Origin: JBBQWT01 sp038210375
Lineage (GTDB): Bacteria; Acidobacteriota; Terriglobia; Terriglobales; Acidobacteriaceae
Direction of reading: 5' to 3'
DNA length: 39,266 nucleotides
NCBI GenBank assembly: GCA_038210375.1
Contig: JBBQWT010000027.1
Coordinates: 1-39,266, forward strand
The notes under the pieces are model-generated. The model was not told where the DNA came from and did no database searches. It saw only the letters and a list, made by a program, of their open reading frames with translations. Shown here in pieces: positions 32,467 to 39,266 of this stretch. A program made the translations under genes and the position numbers. The number at the start of each line of letters is the position of its first letter. Position 1 is the stretch's first letter.

Positions 32467-35400
32467 TTACTCGATGACCCGCACGCAGCCTCGGCCGCAC
32501 AATTCTTCCACCCGCTCAACAAATGCGCGGTCGGGATGGACATTATAGCCTTCAGCTTCCATCACCACCATAAACTCCCCGGTGCGGTCGAGGTCAAACA
32601 ACACACTGGCTTCGCCCTTGCGCTCGATGAAAATACTATGCAGCGCATCCACCGTGGCTTCGTTGGCGCTTTCCAGCGACAGCCGGATGCGCAGTGAACG
32701 CGCCATCCTGGGCTCCGCATCCTGCAGCGCGGTGATCTGCGCGATCATCAGCTTGGGCGCCGCATCTTCTTCCACCCGCACCGCCGCCCGCACCAGGATG
32801 GGAACATCCAGCTTCAACTGGGCGGCCAGCCGGCGATAGGCCTCGGGAAAGACCACGATCTCCGCCTTGCCGGTCATGTCCTCGAGCATTCCCTGCGCGT
32901 ACATCTCGCCCTTGCGCGACTTCATCACCTTCAAGCCGCTGAGGACGCCGGCGGTGACGATCTCATCCTTTCCGGTGCCGGTCTTGATGTCGCAGATCTC
33001 CTGCAGGGTGAGCGCGCGAAATTCCTGCAGCTTGGACGCATACTTTTCCAACGGATGGCCGGTGATGAAAAATCCCAGCACCTCTTTTTCAAAACTCAGG
33101 CGCTGGCTTTCGTCCCAGTCGGGAACCCTGGGAAGGTCGTGCGCGGGTCCGGCTTCCTGCTGGAAGACCCCGAACAAGCCATGCTGTCCGGAATCGGCGT
33201 CGCGCTGGTTCTTCTGCGCCTGCTCGATGGCGCGATCGAGTACCGCCATCAATTGTGCCCGGCGGCCCAGCGAATCCATGGCGCCGCTCTTGACCATCGA
33301 TTCCAGCACCCGCTTGTTGAGCATGCGCGAATCCACCTTCTCGCAAAACTGGAAGATGGATGCAAATTTTCCATCGCGAGCGCGCACCGCCAGCACCGCG
33401 TCGATCGTTGCCCGGCCCACGTTTTTTACCGCCGCCAGCCCGAAGCGGATGGCCTCGCCGTGCGGCGTGAAATTGGCGTCGCTCACGTTGATGTCGGGCG
33501 GCTCCACCGGAATGCCCATCTCGCGGCATTCGTTGATGTACTTCACCACGCTGTCGGTGTTGCCGGTCTCCGAGGTCAGGAGCGCCGCCATGAATTCCAC
33601 CGGGAAATGGGTCTTCAAATACGCGGTCTGAAACGCCAGCAGCGCATACGCGGCGGAATGAGACTTATTGAAGCCGTAGCCCGCAAACTGGTGAATCAGG
33701 TCAAATATCTTTTCGACTTTCTTTTCCGGGTACTTGCGGTCGCGCGCTCCTTTCACAAAACTTTCTCTCTGGCCTTCCATTCCCGCGCTGTCCTTCTTGC
33801 CCATGGCGCGGCGTAGCAGATCGGCCTCCCCCAGCGAGTAACCGGCCAGGCGGTGAGCGATCTGCATCACCTGTTCCTGGTACACGATGACCCCCAGGGT
33901 CTCTTTCAAAATTTCCTCCAGCTCCGGCAATTCGTATTGCACCTTGCGGCGGCCATGCTTGCGTTCGATAAAGTCATCGATCATTCCGCCCTGAATCGGC
34001 CCCGGCCGGTACAGCGCGTTCAGCGCGGTCAAATCCTCGACGCTCACCGGACGGTAACGCCGCAGCACGTCGCGCATTCCCTGCGATTCGAACTGGAACA
34101 CACCCGAGGTCAGGGCGCGGTGAAACACTTTTTCGTACGTCTCCTGGTCGTCCAAAGGGATGGTGCTTAGATCGAGCGGCTCCCCGCGCCTTGCCAGGAT
34201 CAGTTTGAGCGCATCGTCGAGCACGGTGAGCGTGGTCAGCCCCAGGAAATCCATCTTCAGCAGGCCCAGCTTTTCCACGGCCTTCATGTCGAAGGCGGTA
34301 ACAATTTCCCCGTTCTTGGTCTTGTGCAGGGGCACCAGGTCGGTGAGCGGAATCGGGGAGATCACCACCCCGGCGGCATGCACCCCTGCGTTGCGCACCA
34401 GACCCTCAAGGCGCTGCGCGGTGTCGATCAACGCGCGCACCTGGGGCTCGCTTTCGTATGCGGTCTTGAGCGGCCCGGATTCACTCAACGCCTTGGGAAT
34501 GGTGATGCCCAGGGTAAGCGGAAGCATCTTGGCAATGCGATCCACGTCGTTGTAGGGGATGTCCATGGCGCGGCCCACGTCCTTGATCGCCGCCTTGGCC
34601 GCCATGGTACCGAAGGTGATGATCTGCGCGACCTGGTCGCGCCCGTATTTCCGGGTCACATAGTCGATCACTTCGCCGCGCCGGTTCATGCAGAAATCGA
34701 TATCAATATCCGGCATCGAGACCCGTTCGGGATTGAGGAAGCGCTCGAACAGTAGCTCGTGCTGCAGCGGGTCAAGGTCGGTGATGCCCATCGCATACGA
34801 CACCAGGGAGCCCGCCGCCGATCCCCTCCCCGGGCCCACTGGAATATTCTTCTCTTTCGCGTAGCGGATAAAATCCCAAACGATCAGGAAGTATCCGGAA
34901 AACTTCATCTGCCGGATGATGTCGATCTCGCTCGATAATCTTTGGGTGTAATCGGAAATTGGTTTCTTCAGGGTCAGGTTGCCGCGCGCCTGCAGGTCCT
35001 GCAAGGTGCGCATGCGCGCCGCGAACCCCTCGCGCGCCACATGCTCAAAATAATCATCCAGCGTGTACTCCGGGGGCACGTCAAAATGAGGAAAGGGATT
35101 GTGTACCTTTTCCATCTTGATGCTGCAGCGTTCCGCGATGTCCACGGTGCGGGAAAGCACGGCGGGAGTGTCGCCGAAGAGCCGCTGCATTTCTTCATGG
35201 CTTTTGATGAAAAACTGGTCCCCGTGAAACTTCAGCCGGTTGGTGTCCTGAATGGATTTCCCGGTCTGCACGCATAGCAGGACATCGTGCGCGGGCGCGT
35301 CGTCCTGGCAAAGATAGTGGCTGTCGTTGGTGGCCACCATGGGAATGCCGATATCTTTTTCCAGACGCATCAGGTCCTGACGGATGCGGTGCTCCTCATC

Positions 35401-35940
35401 CAATCCCTGGTCCTGGATCTCGAGAAAGAAATTATCCTTGCCGAAAATGTCCTGGTAAGAGCCCGCCACCTGGCGTGCGCTATCGTAGTTGCCGTCCAGC
35501 AATTTCTCGCACAACTCGCCCGCCAGGCAGCCGGAAAGCCCGATCAATCCTCGCGAATGTTCCGCCAGAAACTTCTTGCTGACCCGCGGCTTGTAATAGA
35601 ACCCCCGCAGCGAAGCCTCGGAAGTGATCTTGACCAGGTTGCGGTAACCTTCATCGTTTTCCGCAAGCACCAGCAGGTGGTTATACTTATCGCCTTCCGG
35701 CGGCGCCGTGTGGTCATCATTTTTGCAGATATAAAGCTCGCAGCCCACGATGGGCTTGATGCCGTGGGTGCGGGCGGCATACACGAAATGGACCGCGCCA
35801 AAAATATTGCCATGGTCGGTCATCGCCACCGCCGGCTGCCCCAGCGCCGCCGCGCGGGTCACAAGTTTCTCCACGTCGCAGGCGCCGTCCAGCAGGGAAA
35901 AATGAGAATGTAAGTGGAGATGGACGAAGGGGTCTGGCAT
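32467..35940 (-). CDS. dnaE: DNA polymerase III subunit alpha
   Basis: A 1,157-aa replicative polymerase of the DnaE1 type. The ATG at 35940 (MPDPFVHLHLHSHF) is chosen over an in-frame TTG three codons upstream. The order is a PHP domain with histidines (HLHLHSHFSLLDG, MTDHGNIFGAVHF), a polymerase core with GPGRGSAAGSLVSY and the metal-binding aspartates in MPDIDIDFCMNRRGEV, a finger region with QEQVMQIAHRLAGYS and FNKSHSAAYALLAFQTAYLK, then an OB fold (VTAGVLSGLKVMKSRKGEMYAQ) and a C-terminal tau-binding region. All expected motifs are intact and length is normal. It lies immediately upstream of accA. A 124-base gap separates it from mpl, so its own promoter is probably there. Confidence 0.97.
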   Translation of the reverse strand: MPDPFVHLHLHSHFSLLDGACDVEKLVTRAAALGQPAVAMTDHGNIFGAVHFVYAARTHGIKPIVGCELYICKNDDHTAPPEGDKYNHLLVLAENDEGYRNLVKITSEASLRGFYYKPRVSKKFLAEHSRGLIGLSGCLAGELCEKLLDGNYDSARQVAGSYQDIFGKDNFFLEIQDQGLDEEHRIRQDLMRLEKDIGIPMVATNDSHYLCQDDAPAHDVLLCVQTGKSIQDTNRLKFHGDQFFIKSHEEMQRLFGDTPAVLSRTVDIAERCSIKMEKVHNPFPHFDVPPEYTLDDYFEHVAREGFAARMRTLQDLQARGNLTLKKPISDYTQRLSSEIDIIRQMKFSGYFLIVWDFIRYAKEKNIPVGPGRGSAAGSLVSYAMGITDLDPLQHELLFERFLNPERVSMPDIDIDFCMNRRGEVIDYVTRKYGRDQVAQIITFGTMAAKAAIKDVGRAMDIPYNDVDRIAKMLPLTLGITIPKALSESGPLKTAYESEPQVRALIDTAQRLEGLVRNAGVHAAGVVISPIPLTDLVPLHKTKNGEIVTAFDMKAVEKLGLLKMDFLGLTTLTVLDDALKLILARRGEPLDLSTIPLDDQETYEKVFHRALTSGVFQFESQGMRDVLRRYRPVSVEDLTALNALYRPGPIQGGMIDDFIERKHGRRKVQYELPELEEILKETLGVIVYQEQVMQIAHRLAGYSLGEADLLRRAMGKKDSAGMEGQRESFVKGARDRKYPEKKVEKIFDLIHQFAGYGFNKSHSAAYALLAFQTAYLKTHFPVEFMAALLTSETGNTDSVVKYINECREMGIPVEPPDINVSDANFTPHGEAIRFGLAAVKNVGRATIDAVLAVRARDGKFASIFQFCEKVDSRMLNKRVLESMVKSGAMDSLGRRAQLMAVLDRAIEQAQKNQRDADSGQHGLFGVFQQEAGPAHDLPRVPDWDESQRLSFEKEVLGFFITGHPLEKYASKLQEFRALTLQEICDIKTGTGKDEIVTAGVLSGLKVMKSRKGEMYAQGMLEDMTGKAEIVVFPEAYRRLAAQLKLDVPILVRAAVRVEEDAAPKLMIAQITALQDAEPRMARSLRIRLSLESANEATVDALHSIFIERKGEASVLFDLDRTGEFMVVMEAEGYNVHPDRAFVERVEELCGRGCVRVIE

Positions 35941-36064
35941 CGGGGTCAACCCATCTTAAACGATTCGAGAAGGCAGGGTTTATCGCCCAAAAGTATCGTC
36001 ATTTGCCGGTGGGGGGGAGGGCGGCAGCGCAGGAGAGAAAGGGAAAAGCTCAGATCGCGGCCGG

Positions 36065-37525
36065 CTACCCGCTCCCCGCGGCATGGGTACCGCGCTCGCG
36101 CAGACGGCGCGGTAGCTTTTCATAAATCGCGCCAAATCCGCCGTTGGAAAGAATCGCGACCACATCACCAGCGGCCAGTTCGTTGGAAATCACGCCGACG
36201 ATGGCATCGGCATCGGCCATCTCGCGCGCCTTGCCGCCAATCATTTCGAGGACCGCGGCGGTCGATAACCGTTCGCCTTCGGGGATGGCGCCCGCGTTGA
36301 ACACGCTTGCCAGCACTACTTTGTCGGCAATCGCCAGGCTCTCCGCCAGTTGGGTTTCAAAAACCTTGCGCCGCAGCGTATTGGACCTCGGCTCGCACAC
36401 CGCCCACAATCGCGCTCCAGGGTACCGTGCCCGCAGCGCCTTCAAGGTAGCCGCAATCGCCGTGGGATGGTGGGCGAAATCGTCGATGATCGTGATTCCA
36501 TCGACCTCGGCGGTCACTTCCAGGCGGCGCTTTACGCTCTTGAACGTTGCCAGCGCCTTCGCGATCACGGTAACACTGATGCCATGGTGGGCCGCCATCG
36601 CTGCTGCCGCGGTGGCATTAAGCACGTTGTATTCTCCGCCCAGGGGAAATTCAAGAGCCCCCCACGGCTTGCCCTGCCGTAGCACCTGCCAGGCGCTGCG
36701 TTCCCGCTCCAGCCGCAGATTGGCGATCCGCCAGTGCGCGTCCTCATACAAGCCGTAGCGCTCGACCGCGCAAAAAGCCTTTTGCAGGCATTCGTCCAGC
36801 GCCGGATGATCAGGGTTCTGCCACGCGATGATCCGGCCGCGCCGGGGGACCAGGTTCACCAGCCGCTTGAACGCCGTCTTCACCGATTCCAGGTCGGGAT
36901 AAATATCCGCATGGTCGAATTCCACCGAGGTCAGAACCAGGCTGTCGGGAAAGTAGTGCAAAAACTTCGGTCCCTTATCGAAGAAGGCGGTATCGTATTC
37001 GTCGCCTTCGAGGATGAAGTCAACGCCCTCGCGCAGCCCGAAGCTGGCGCCAAAATTTTCCGCCACGCCTCCGATCAGGAACGAGGGTTGCACTCCGGCG
37101 ACTTCGAAAATCCACGCCAGCATCGACGTGGTGGTAGTTTTCCCGTGGGTTCCGGCAACCACCAGCCTCTGCTTGCCCGCCAGGAAGCGGTCGTAGAGAA
37201 GCTCCGCCATCGAGCCGAACGGTATGCGCGCATCGAGCACATGCTCCAGCTCGGGATTGCCCCGGGAGATGGCGTTGCCCACCACCACCAGTTCCGGCGC
37301 GGGGTCGAGGTTGGATTCGGCGTACGGCTGGAAAATTGGAATGTTCAACGCGGCCAGCATGTCCGACATCGGCGGGTACGCTGCGGCATCCGATCCGGTC
37401 ACAACGCAGCCCTGGGCCTTCAGCATTCCCGCCAGCGACGCCATGGCCGTCCCGCAGATTCCTATGAGGTGAATGCGCCGCGCTGTGTTCGTGCCTTGCG
37501 CGGCCGCAATTGAAGTCACTGGCAC
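36065..37525 (-). CDS. mpl: UDP-N-acetylmuramate:L-alanyl-gamma-D-glutamyl-meso-diaminopimelate ligase
   Basis: A 486-aa Mur-ligase family enzyme that joins recycled murein tripeptide to UDP-MurNAc with ATP. The N-terminal Rossmann segment is IHLIGICGTAMASLAGML, with TGSD and YPPMSDML typical of Mpl rather than MurC. The ATP loop GTHGKTTTT lies at 125-133, ILEGDEYDTAFFDKGPKFLHY binds metal and substrate, and DDFAHHPTAI and CEPRSNTLRRKVF mark the C-terminal domain. The start is a GTG at 37525, with GGAAG a few bases upstream, and overlaps the ldcA stop by 10 bases. With ldcA and the DapF-like gene just upstream this forms a murein recycling unit. MurC is the only close alternative and fits less well. 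Confidence 0.95.
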   Translation of the reverse strand: MPVTSIAAAQGTNTARRIHLIGICGTAMASLAGMLKAQGCVVTGSDAAAYPPMSDMLAALNIPIFQPYAESNLDPAPELVVVGNAISRGNPELEHVLDARIPFGSMAELLYDRFLAGKQRLVVAGTHGKTTTTSMLAWIFEVAGVQPSFLIGGVAENFGASFGLREGVDFILEGDEYDTAFFDKGPKFLHYFPDSLVLTSVEFDHADIYPDLESVKTAFKRLVNLVPRRGRIIAWQNPDHPALDECLQKAFCAVERYGLYEDAHWRIANLRLERERSAWQVLRQGKPWGALEFPLGGEYNVLNATAAAAMAAHHGISVTVIAKALATFKSVKRRLEVTAEVDGITIIDDFAHHPTAIAATLKALRARYPGARLWAVCEPRSNTLRRKVFETQLAESLAIADKVVLASVFNAGAIPEGERLSTAAVLEMIGGKAREMADADAIVGVISNELAAGDVVAILSNGGFGAIYEKLPRRLRERGTHAAGSG

Positions 37526-38460
37526 GTCGCTTCCAGAATGTTAAGCTGCAAACCGCCGGCTACGGCCATTCGGGCGCGCACTCCCATGGGCAGAGTGATT
37601 CCGGCGCGCGCGGTGTGGCCCGATCGCAGGCCATAGGCCACCGGGATCCCGAGGTCCTCCACTAAACGAACGATGACCTGTTGCAGGGTATAACCCTGGT
37701 CTGGACTCTGAGCGCAGTTCAACATTTCGCCAAATATCAACCCCTTTACCTGCGCCAGTTTTCCGCCCAGCTTGAGTTGCATCAGTAGGCGGTCGACCTG
37801 ATACGGCTTGGTGGCGATGTCTTCGGCAAAAAGAATCACGTCCCCGGTTTTGATTTCAAATGGCGTTCCCAGCGAAGCCGCCAGCATGGTGAGGCAGCCG
37901 CCGTAAAGGATGCCCTCAGCCTCGCCCGGCACCAGGCCTTCCGCATCGTTTTCAATTTCGTATCCGGAATCACCTACGCCCTCATGAAAATTTACCGCGT
38001 TGTTCCAGGAAGGCAAGTCGATCCCCGCCCACCCCTTGCCGCTCCAATCCTTGGTGACCATCGGCCCGTGCAGCGTTACCAGGCCCGCCTGGTCGTGAAA
38101 CCAGGTGAGCAAGGTGGTCACGTCGGAGTATCCGACGAAGATCTTGGGGTGCTTGCGGACAATGTTCAGATCGATTGCAGGCAGCAGATGATTACATCCG
38201 TAGCCACCGCGCGCGCAGATGATGGCATGCACGTCTTCGCGCTGAAACATCTCGTGCAGCTCCGCGACGCGGCGCTCTGCACTACCGGCAAAGTACCCGT
38301 CAGTTTCCAAAATGGAATCCGAGTACACCGGTTTGTAGCCCATGGCGCGCAGGCCATCGCATCCGTCTTCCAGCATCTGCCGGTCGATGGGGCTGCCCGG
38401 AGCGATCACGCCGACGGTATCGCCGGCCTGCAGGCGGTGGTTTTTCCGTGAACCCTTCAA
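37516..38460 (-). CDS. ldcA: Muramoyltetrapeptide (LD-)carboxypeptidase, peptidase family S66
   Basis: A 314-aa cytoplasmic peptidase that trims D-Ala from murein tetrapeptide to give the tripeptide used by Mpl. The fold is marked by AGDTVGVIAPGSP, IICARGGYGCNHLLPAIDL, FVGYSDVTTLL with catalytic Ser112, the Glu in VILFAEDI and the late His in YGLRSGHTARAG, so the Ser-Glu-His set is complete. I place the start at the TTG at 38460, where GGGGA lies 9 bases upstream and TTGA overlaps the stop of the DapF-like gene. An in-frame GTG at 38529 would extend into that gene with no homology. The coupled order DapF-like, ldcA, mpl fits one pathway from murein peptides back to UDP-MurNAc-tripeptide. Confidence 0.92.
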   Translation of the reverse strand: MKGSRKNHRLQAGDTVGVIAPGSPIDRQMLEDGCDGLRAMGYKPVYSDSILETDGYFAGSAERRVAELHEMFQREDVHAIICARGGYGCNHLLPAIDLNIVRKHPKIFVGYSDVTTLLTWFHDQAGLVTLHGPMVTKDWSGKGWAGIDLPSWNNAVNFHEGVGDSGYEIENDAEGLVPGEAEGILYGGCLTMLAASLGTPFEIKTGDVILFAEDIATKPYQVDRLLMQLKLGGKLAQVKGLIFGEMLNCAQSPDQGYTLQQVIVRLVEDLGIPVAYGLRSGHTARAGITLPMGVRARMAVAGGLQLNILEATCQ

Positions 38461-39266
38461 TGCAGAAATTCCCCGCGGCAAATAATTTCCGCCAGCCCGG
38501 CCAGCAGCATTTCGCGGTGACCGTCCCACACAATCCGCTGCTTGCCCCCCGCGCTATGCACGTTCACCGGGGACTTCACCCGGAATGTAACGAACGCAGC
38601 AGCAGCCGCCGCGCACGAACCGGTTCCCGACGACATCGTCTCTCCCGCACCGCGCTCGAAAATTCGCAGGCGAAGGTTTTGGGAGTCCATCACCTCCACG
38701 AACTCGACGTTCACTCCCTGGGGAAAATGTTCATGGCGGGCGATGGCGGCGGCGCTGGCGATCCGCTCTTTGGCATCTAGTTCCGCGCCGTCAATAAACA
38801 CGACGAAATGAGGATTGCCCATCGACACCGGGTAGCCCTCCACATCCAATCCGTCCGCGTTCAAGGTTAACTTGTCTTCCACGCGGGGAATGCCCATATC
38901 GACCTCAAACTCAAATTTCCAGTCTTGATGGCTGTTGAGGCGGCAATGCTTTATTCCGGCGCCGGTCAAGATTGAAACTGACGCGGCGGGGACGCCTTCA
39001 ATCGAAGCCGCGTTGGCCCAGTACGCGGCCACACAGCGGGTGCCGTTGCCGGAAATTTCTGCCGCCGAGCCGTCGCAGTTGAGCATCCGGGCTTCAATAT
39101 CCGCCTGGTCGGTGGGATAGAGCCACTCCACGCCGTCGGCGCCGACGCCGTTGTGGCGGTCGCAGATGCGCCGCGTAAAACTTTGAGGATCTTCTCCTGC
39201 GAGGTCCGCATCCCGCGCCACGATGATCATAAAGTCATTTCCGCACGCGCTGGCTTTAACGAACTT
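38457..39266 (-). CDS. dapF: Diaminopimelate epimerase-like protein with both catalytic Cys replaced by Ser (partial, start outside window)
   Basis: 269 residues are visible; the frame is open at the window edge and begins KFVKASACGNDF, so only a few residues are missing. The protein has the two-domain DapF fold with CDRHNGVGADGVEWL, MLNCDGSAAEISGNGTRC, PVSMGNPHFVVF and ERGAGETMSSGTGSC. DapF epimerises LL- to meso-diaminopimelate with two cysteines (Cys73 and Cys217 in E. coli, in QCGNGARC and QACGSGAC). Here both positions are serine (ISGNGTRC and MSSGTGSC). Cysteines elsewhere are not in the active-site places. Either serines do the chemistry on this or another amino acid, or the protein has a different role. 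It is coupled to ldcA. Family certain; function uncertain, so the gene symbol is by homology only. Confidence 0.85.
   Translation of the reverse strand, partial: KFVKASACGNDFMIIVARDADLAGEDPQSFTRRICDRHNGVGADGVEWLYPTDQADIEARMLNCDGSAAEISGNGTRCVAAYWANAASIEGVPAASVSILTGAGIKHCRLNSHQDWKFEFEVDMGIPRVEDKLTLNADGLDVEGYPVSMGNPHFVVFIDGAELDAKERIASAAAIARHEHFPQGVNVEFVEVMDSQNLRLRIFERGAGETMSSGTGSCAAAAAAFVTFRVKSPVNVHSAGGKQRIVWDGHREMLLAGLAEIICRGEFLH

Noticed and set aside
32867..33816. Two plus-strand frames of more than 250 residues opposite dnaE
   Set aside because: Opposite the conserved polymerase gene; Ser/Arg- and His-rich with no recognisable fold.
1..39266. Mobile element, prophage, CRISPR array, tRNA or rRNA
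   Set aside because: No transposase or integrase motif, no regularly spaced repeats, and no cloverleaf or rRNA-like stretch noticed on either strand.

Overview
The window looks like a chromosomal segment of an Acidobacteriota bacterium (Terriglobia-like). The inference rests on gene content: two Oar-type TonB-dependent receptors of about 1,060-1,100 aa with an N-terminal carboxypeptidase-regulatory-like domain, a membrane winged-helix/TPR regulator, a moderately high GC content, and housekeeping genes (dnaE, accA, mpl, ldcA, dapF-like) packed on one strand. I see no rRNA, tRNA, CRISPR, transposase, integrase or phage gene.

Layout. 1-3.5 kb, minus strand: a sugar block with an MFS symporter broken by a one-base frameshift, a PfkB-type fructokinase-like kinase and a GH15 glucoamylase/glucodextranase cut by the window edge. 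3.6-9.3 kb: an Oar-type receptor divergent from a membrane-anchored winged-helix/TPR regulator. 9.3-22.6 kb: the most distinctive region, built around a divergent promoter at about 17.6 kb. Leftward run an exported protein faintly like the M29/NicX fold, a second Oar-type receptor and two Tat-leader MmgE/PrpD proteins. Rightward run overlapping genes for TcuA (FAD tricarballylate-type dehydrogenase), TcuB (Fe-S/membrane electron carrier), a third Tat-leader MmgE/PrpD protein and an SDR. 22.6-26 kb: a smaller TonB receptor, a Cys/His-rich exported protein and a CusF-like copper lipoprotein, which together suggest metal handling. 25.8-30.4 kb: a HAD hydrolase, a SET-domain protein with a post-SET Cys motif, a STAS protein, two proteins I do not recognise and a CPBP protease. 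30.4-39.3 kb, minus strand: GHMP kinase, accA, dnaE, mpl, ldcA and a DapF-like protein.

The candidate system is the 9.3-22.6 kb cluster. TcuA/TcuB oxidise tricarballylate to cis-aconitate in characterised bacteria, and the MmgE/PrpD superfamily includes cis-aconitate decarboxylase and 2-methylcitrate dehydratase. Here three MmgE/PrpD paralogues carry twin-arginine leaders, so they are predicted outside the cytoplasm, beside a dedicated outer-membrane receptor and an exported protein of unknown role. This suggests that a polycarboxylate or related acid is captured at the outer membrane and partly processed in the periplasm. The substrate is inferred, not shown. The divergent promoter holds a long inverted repeat that overlaps the likely ribosome-binding site of the leftward gene, and the second receptor gene has a pair of 31-bp-spaced direct repeats over a TTGACA-type promoter.

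At the right edge, mpl, ldcA and the DapF-like gene overlap and use GTG or TTG starts, forming a peptidoglycan-recycling unit. The DapF-like protein has serine in place of both catalytic cysteines.
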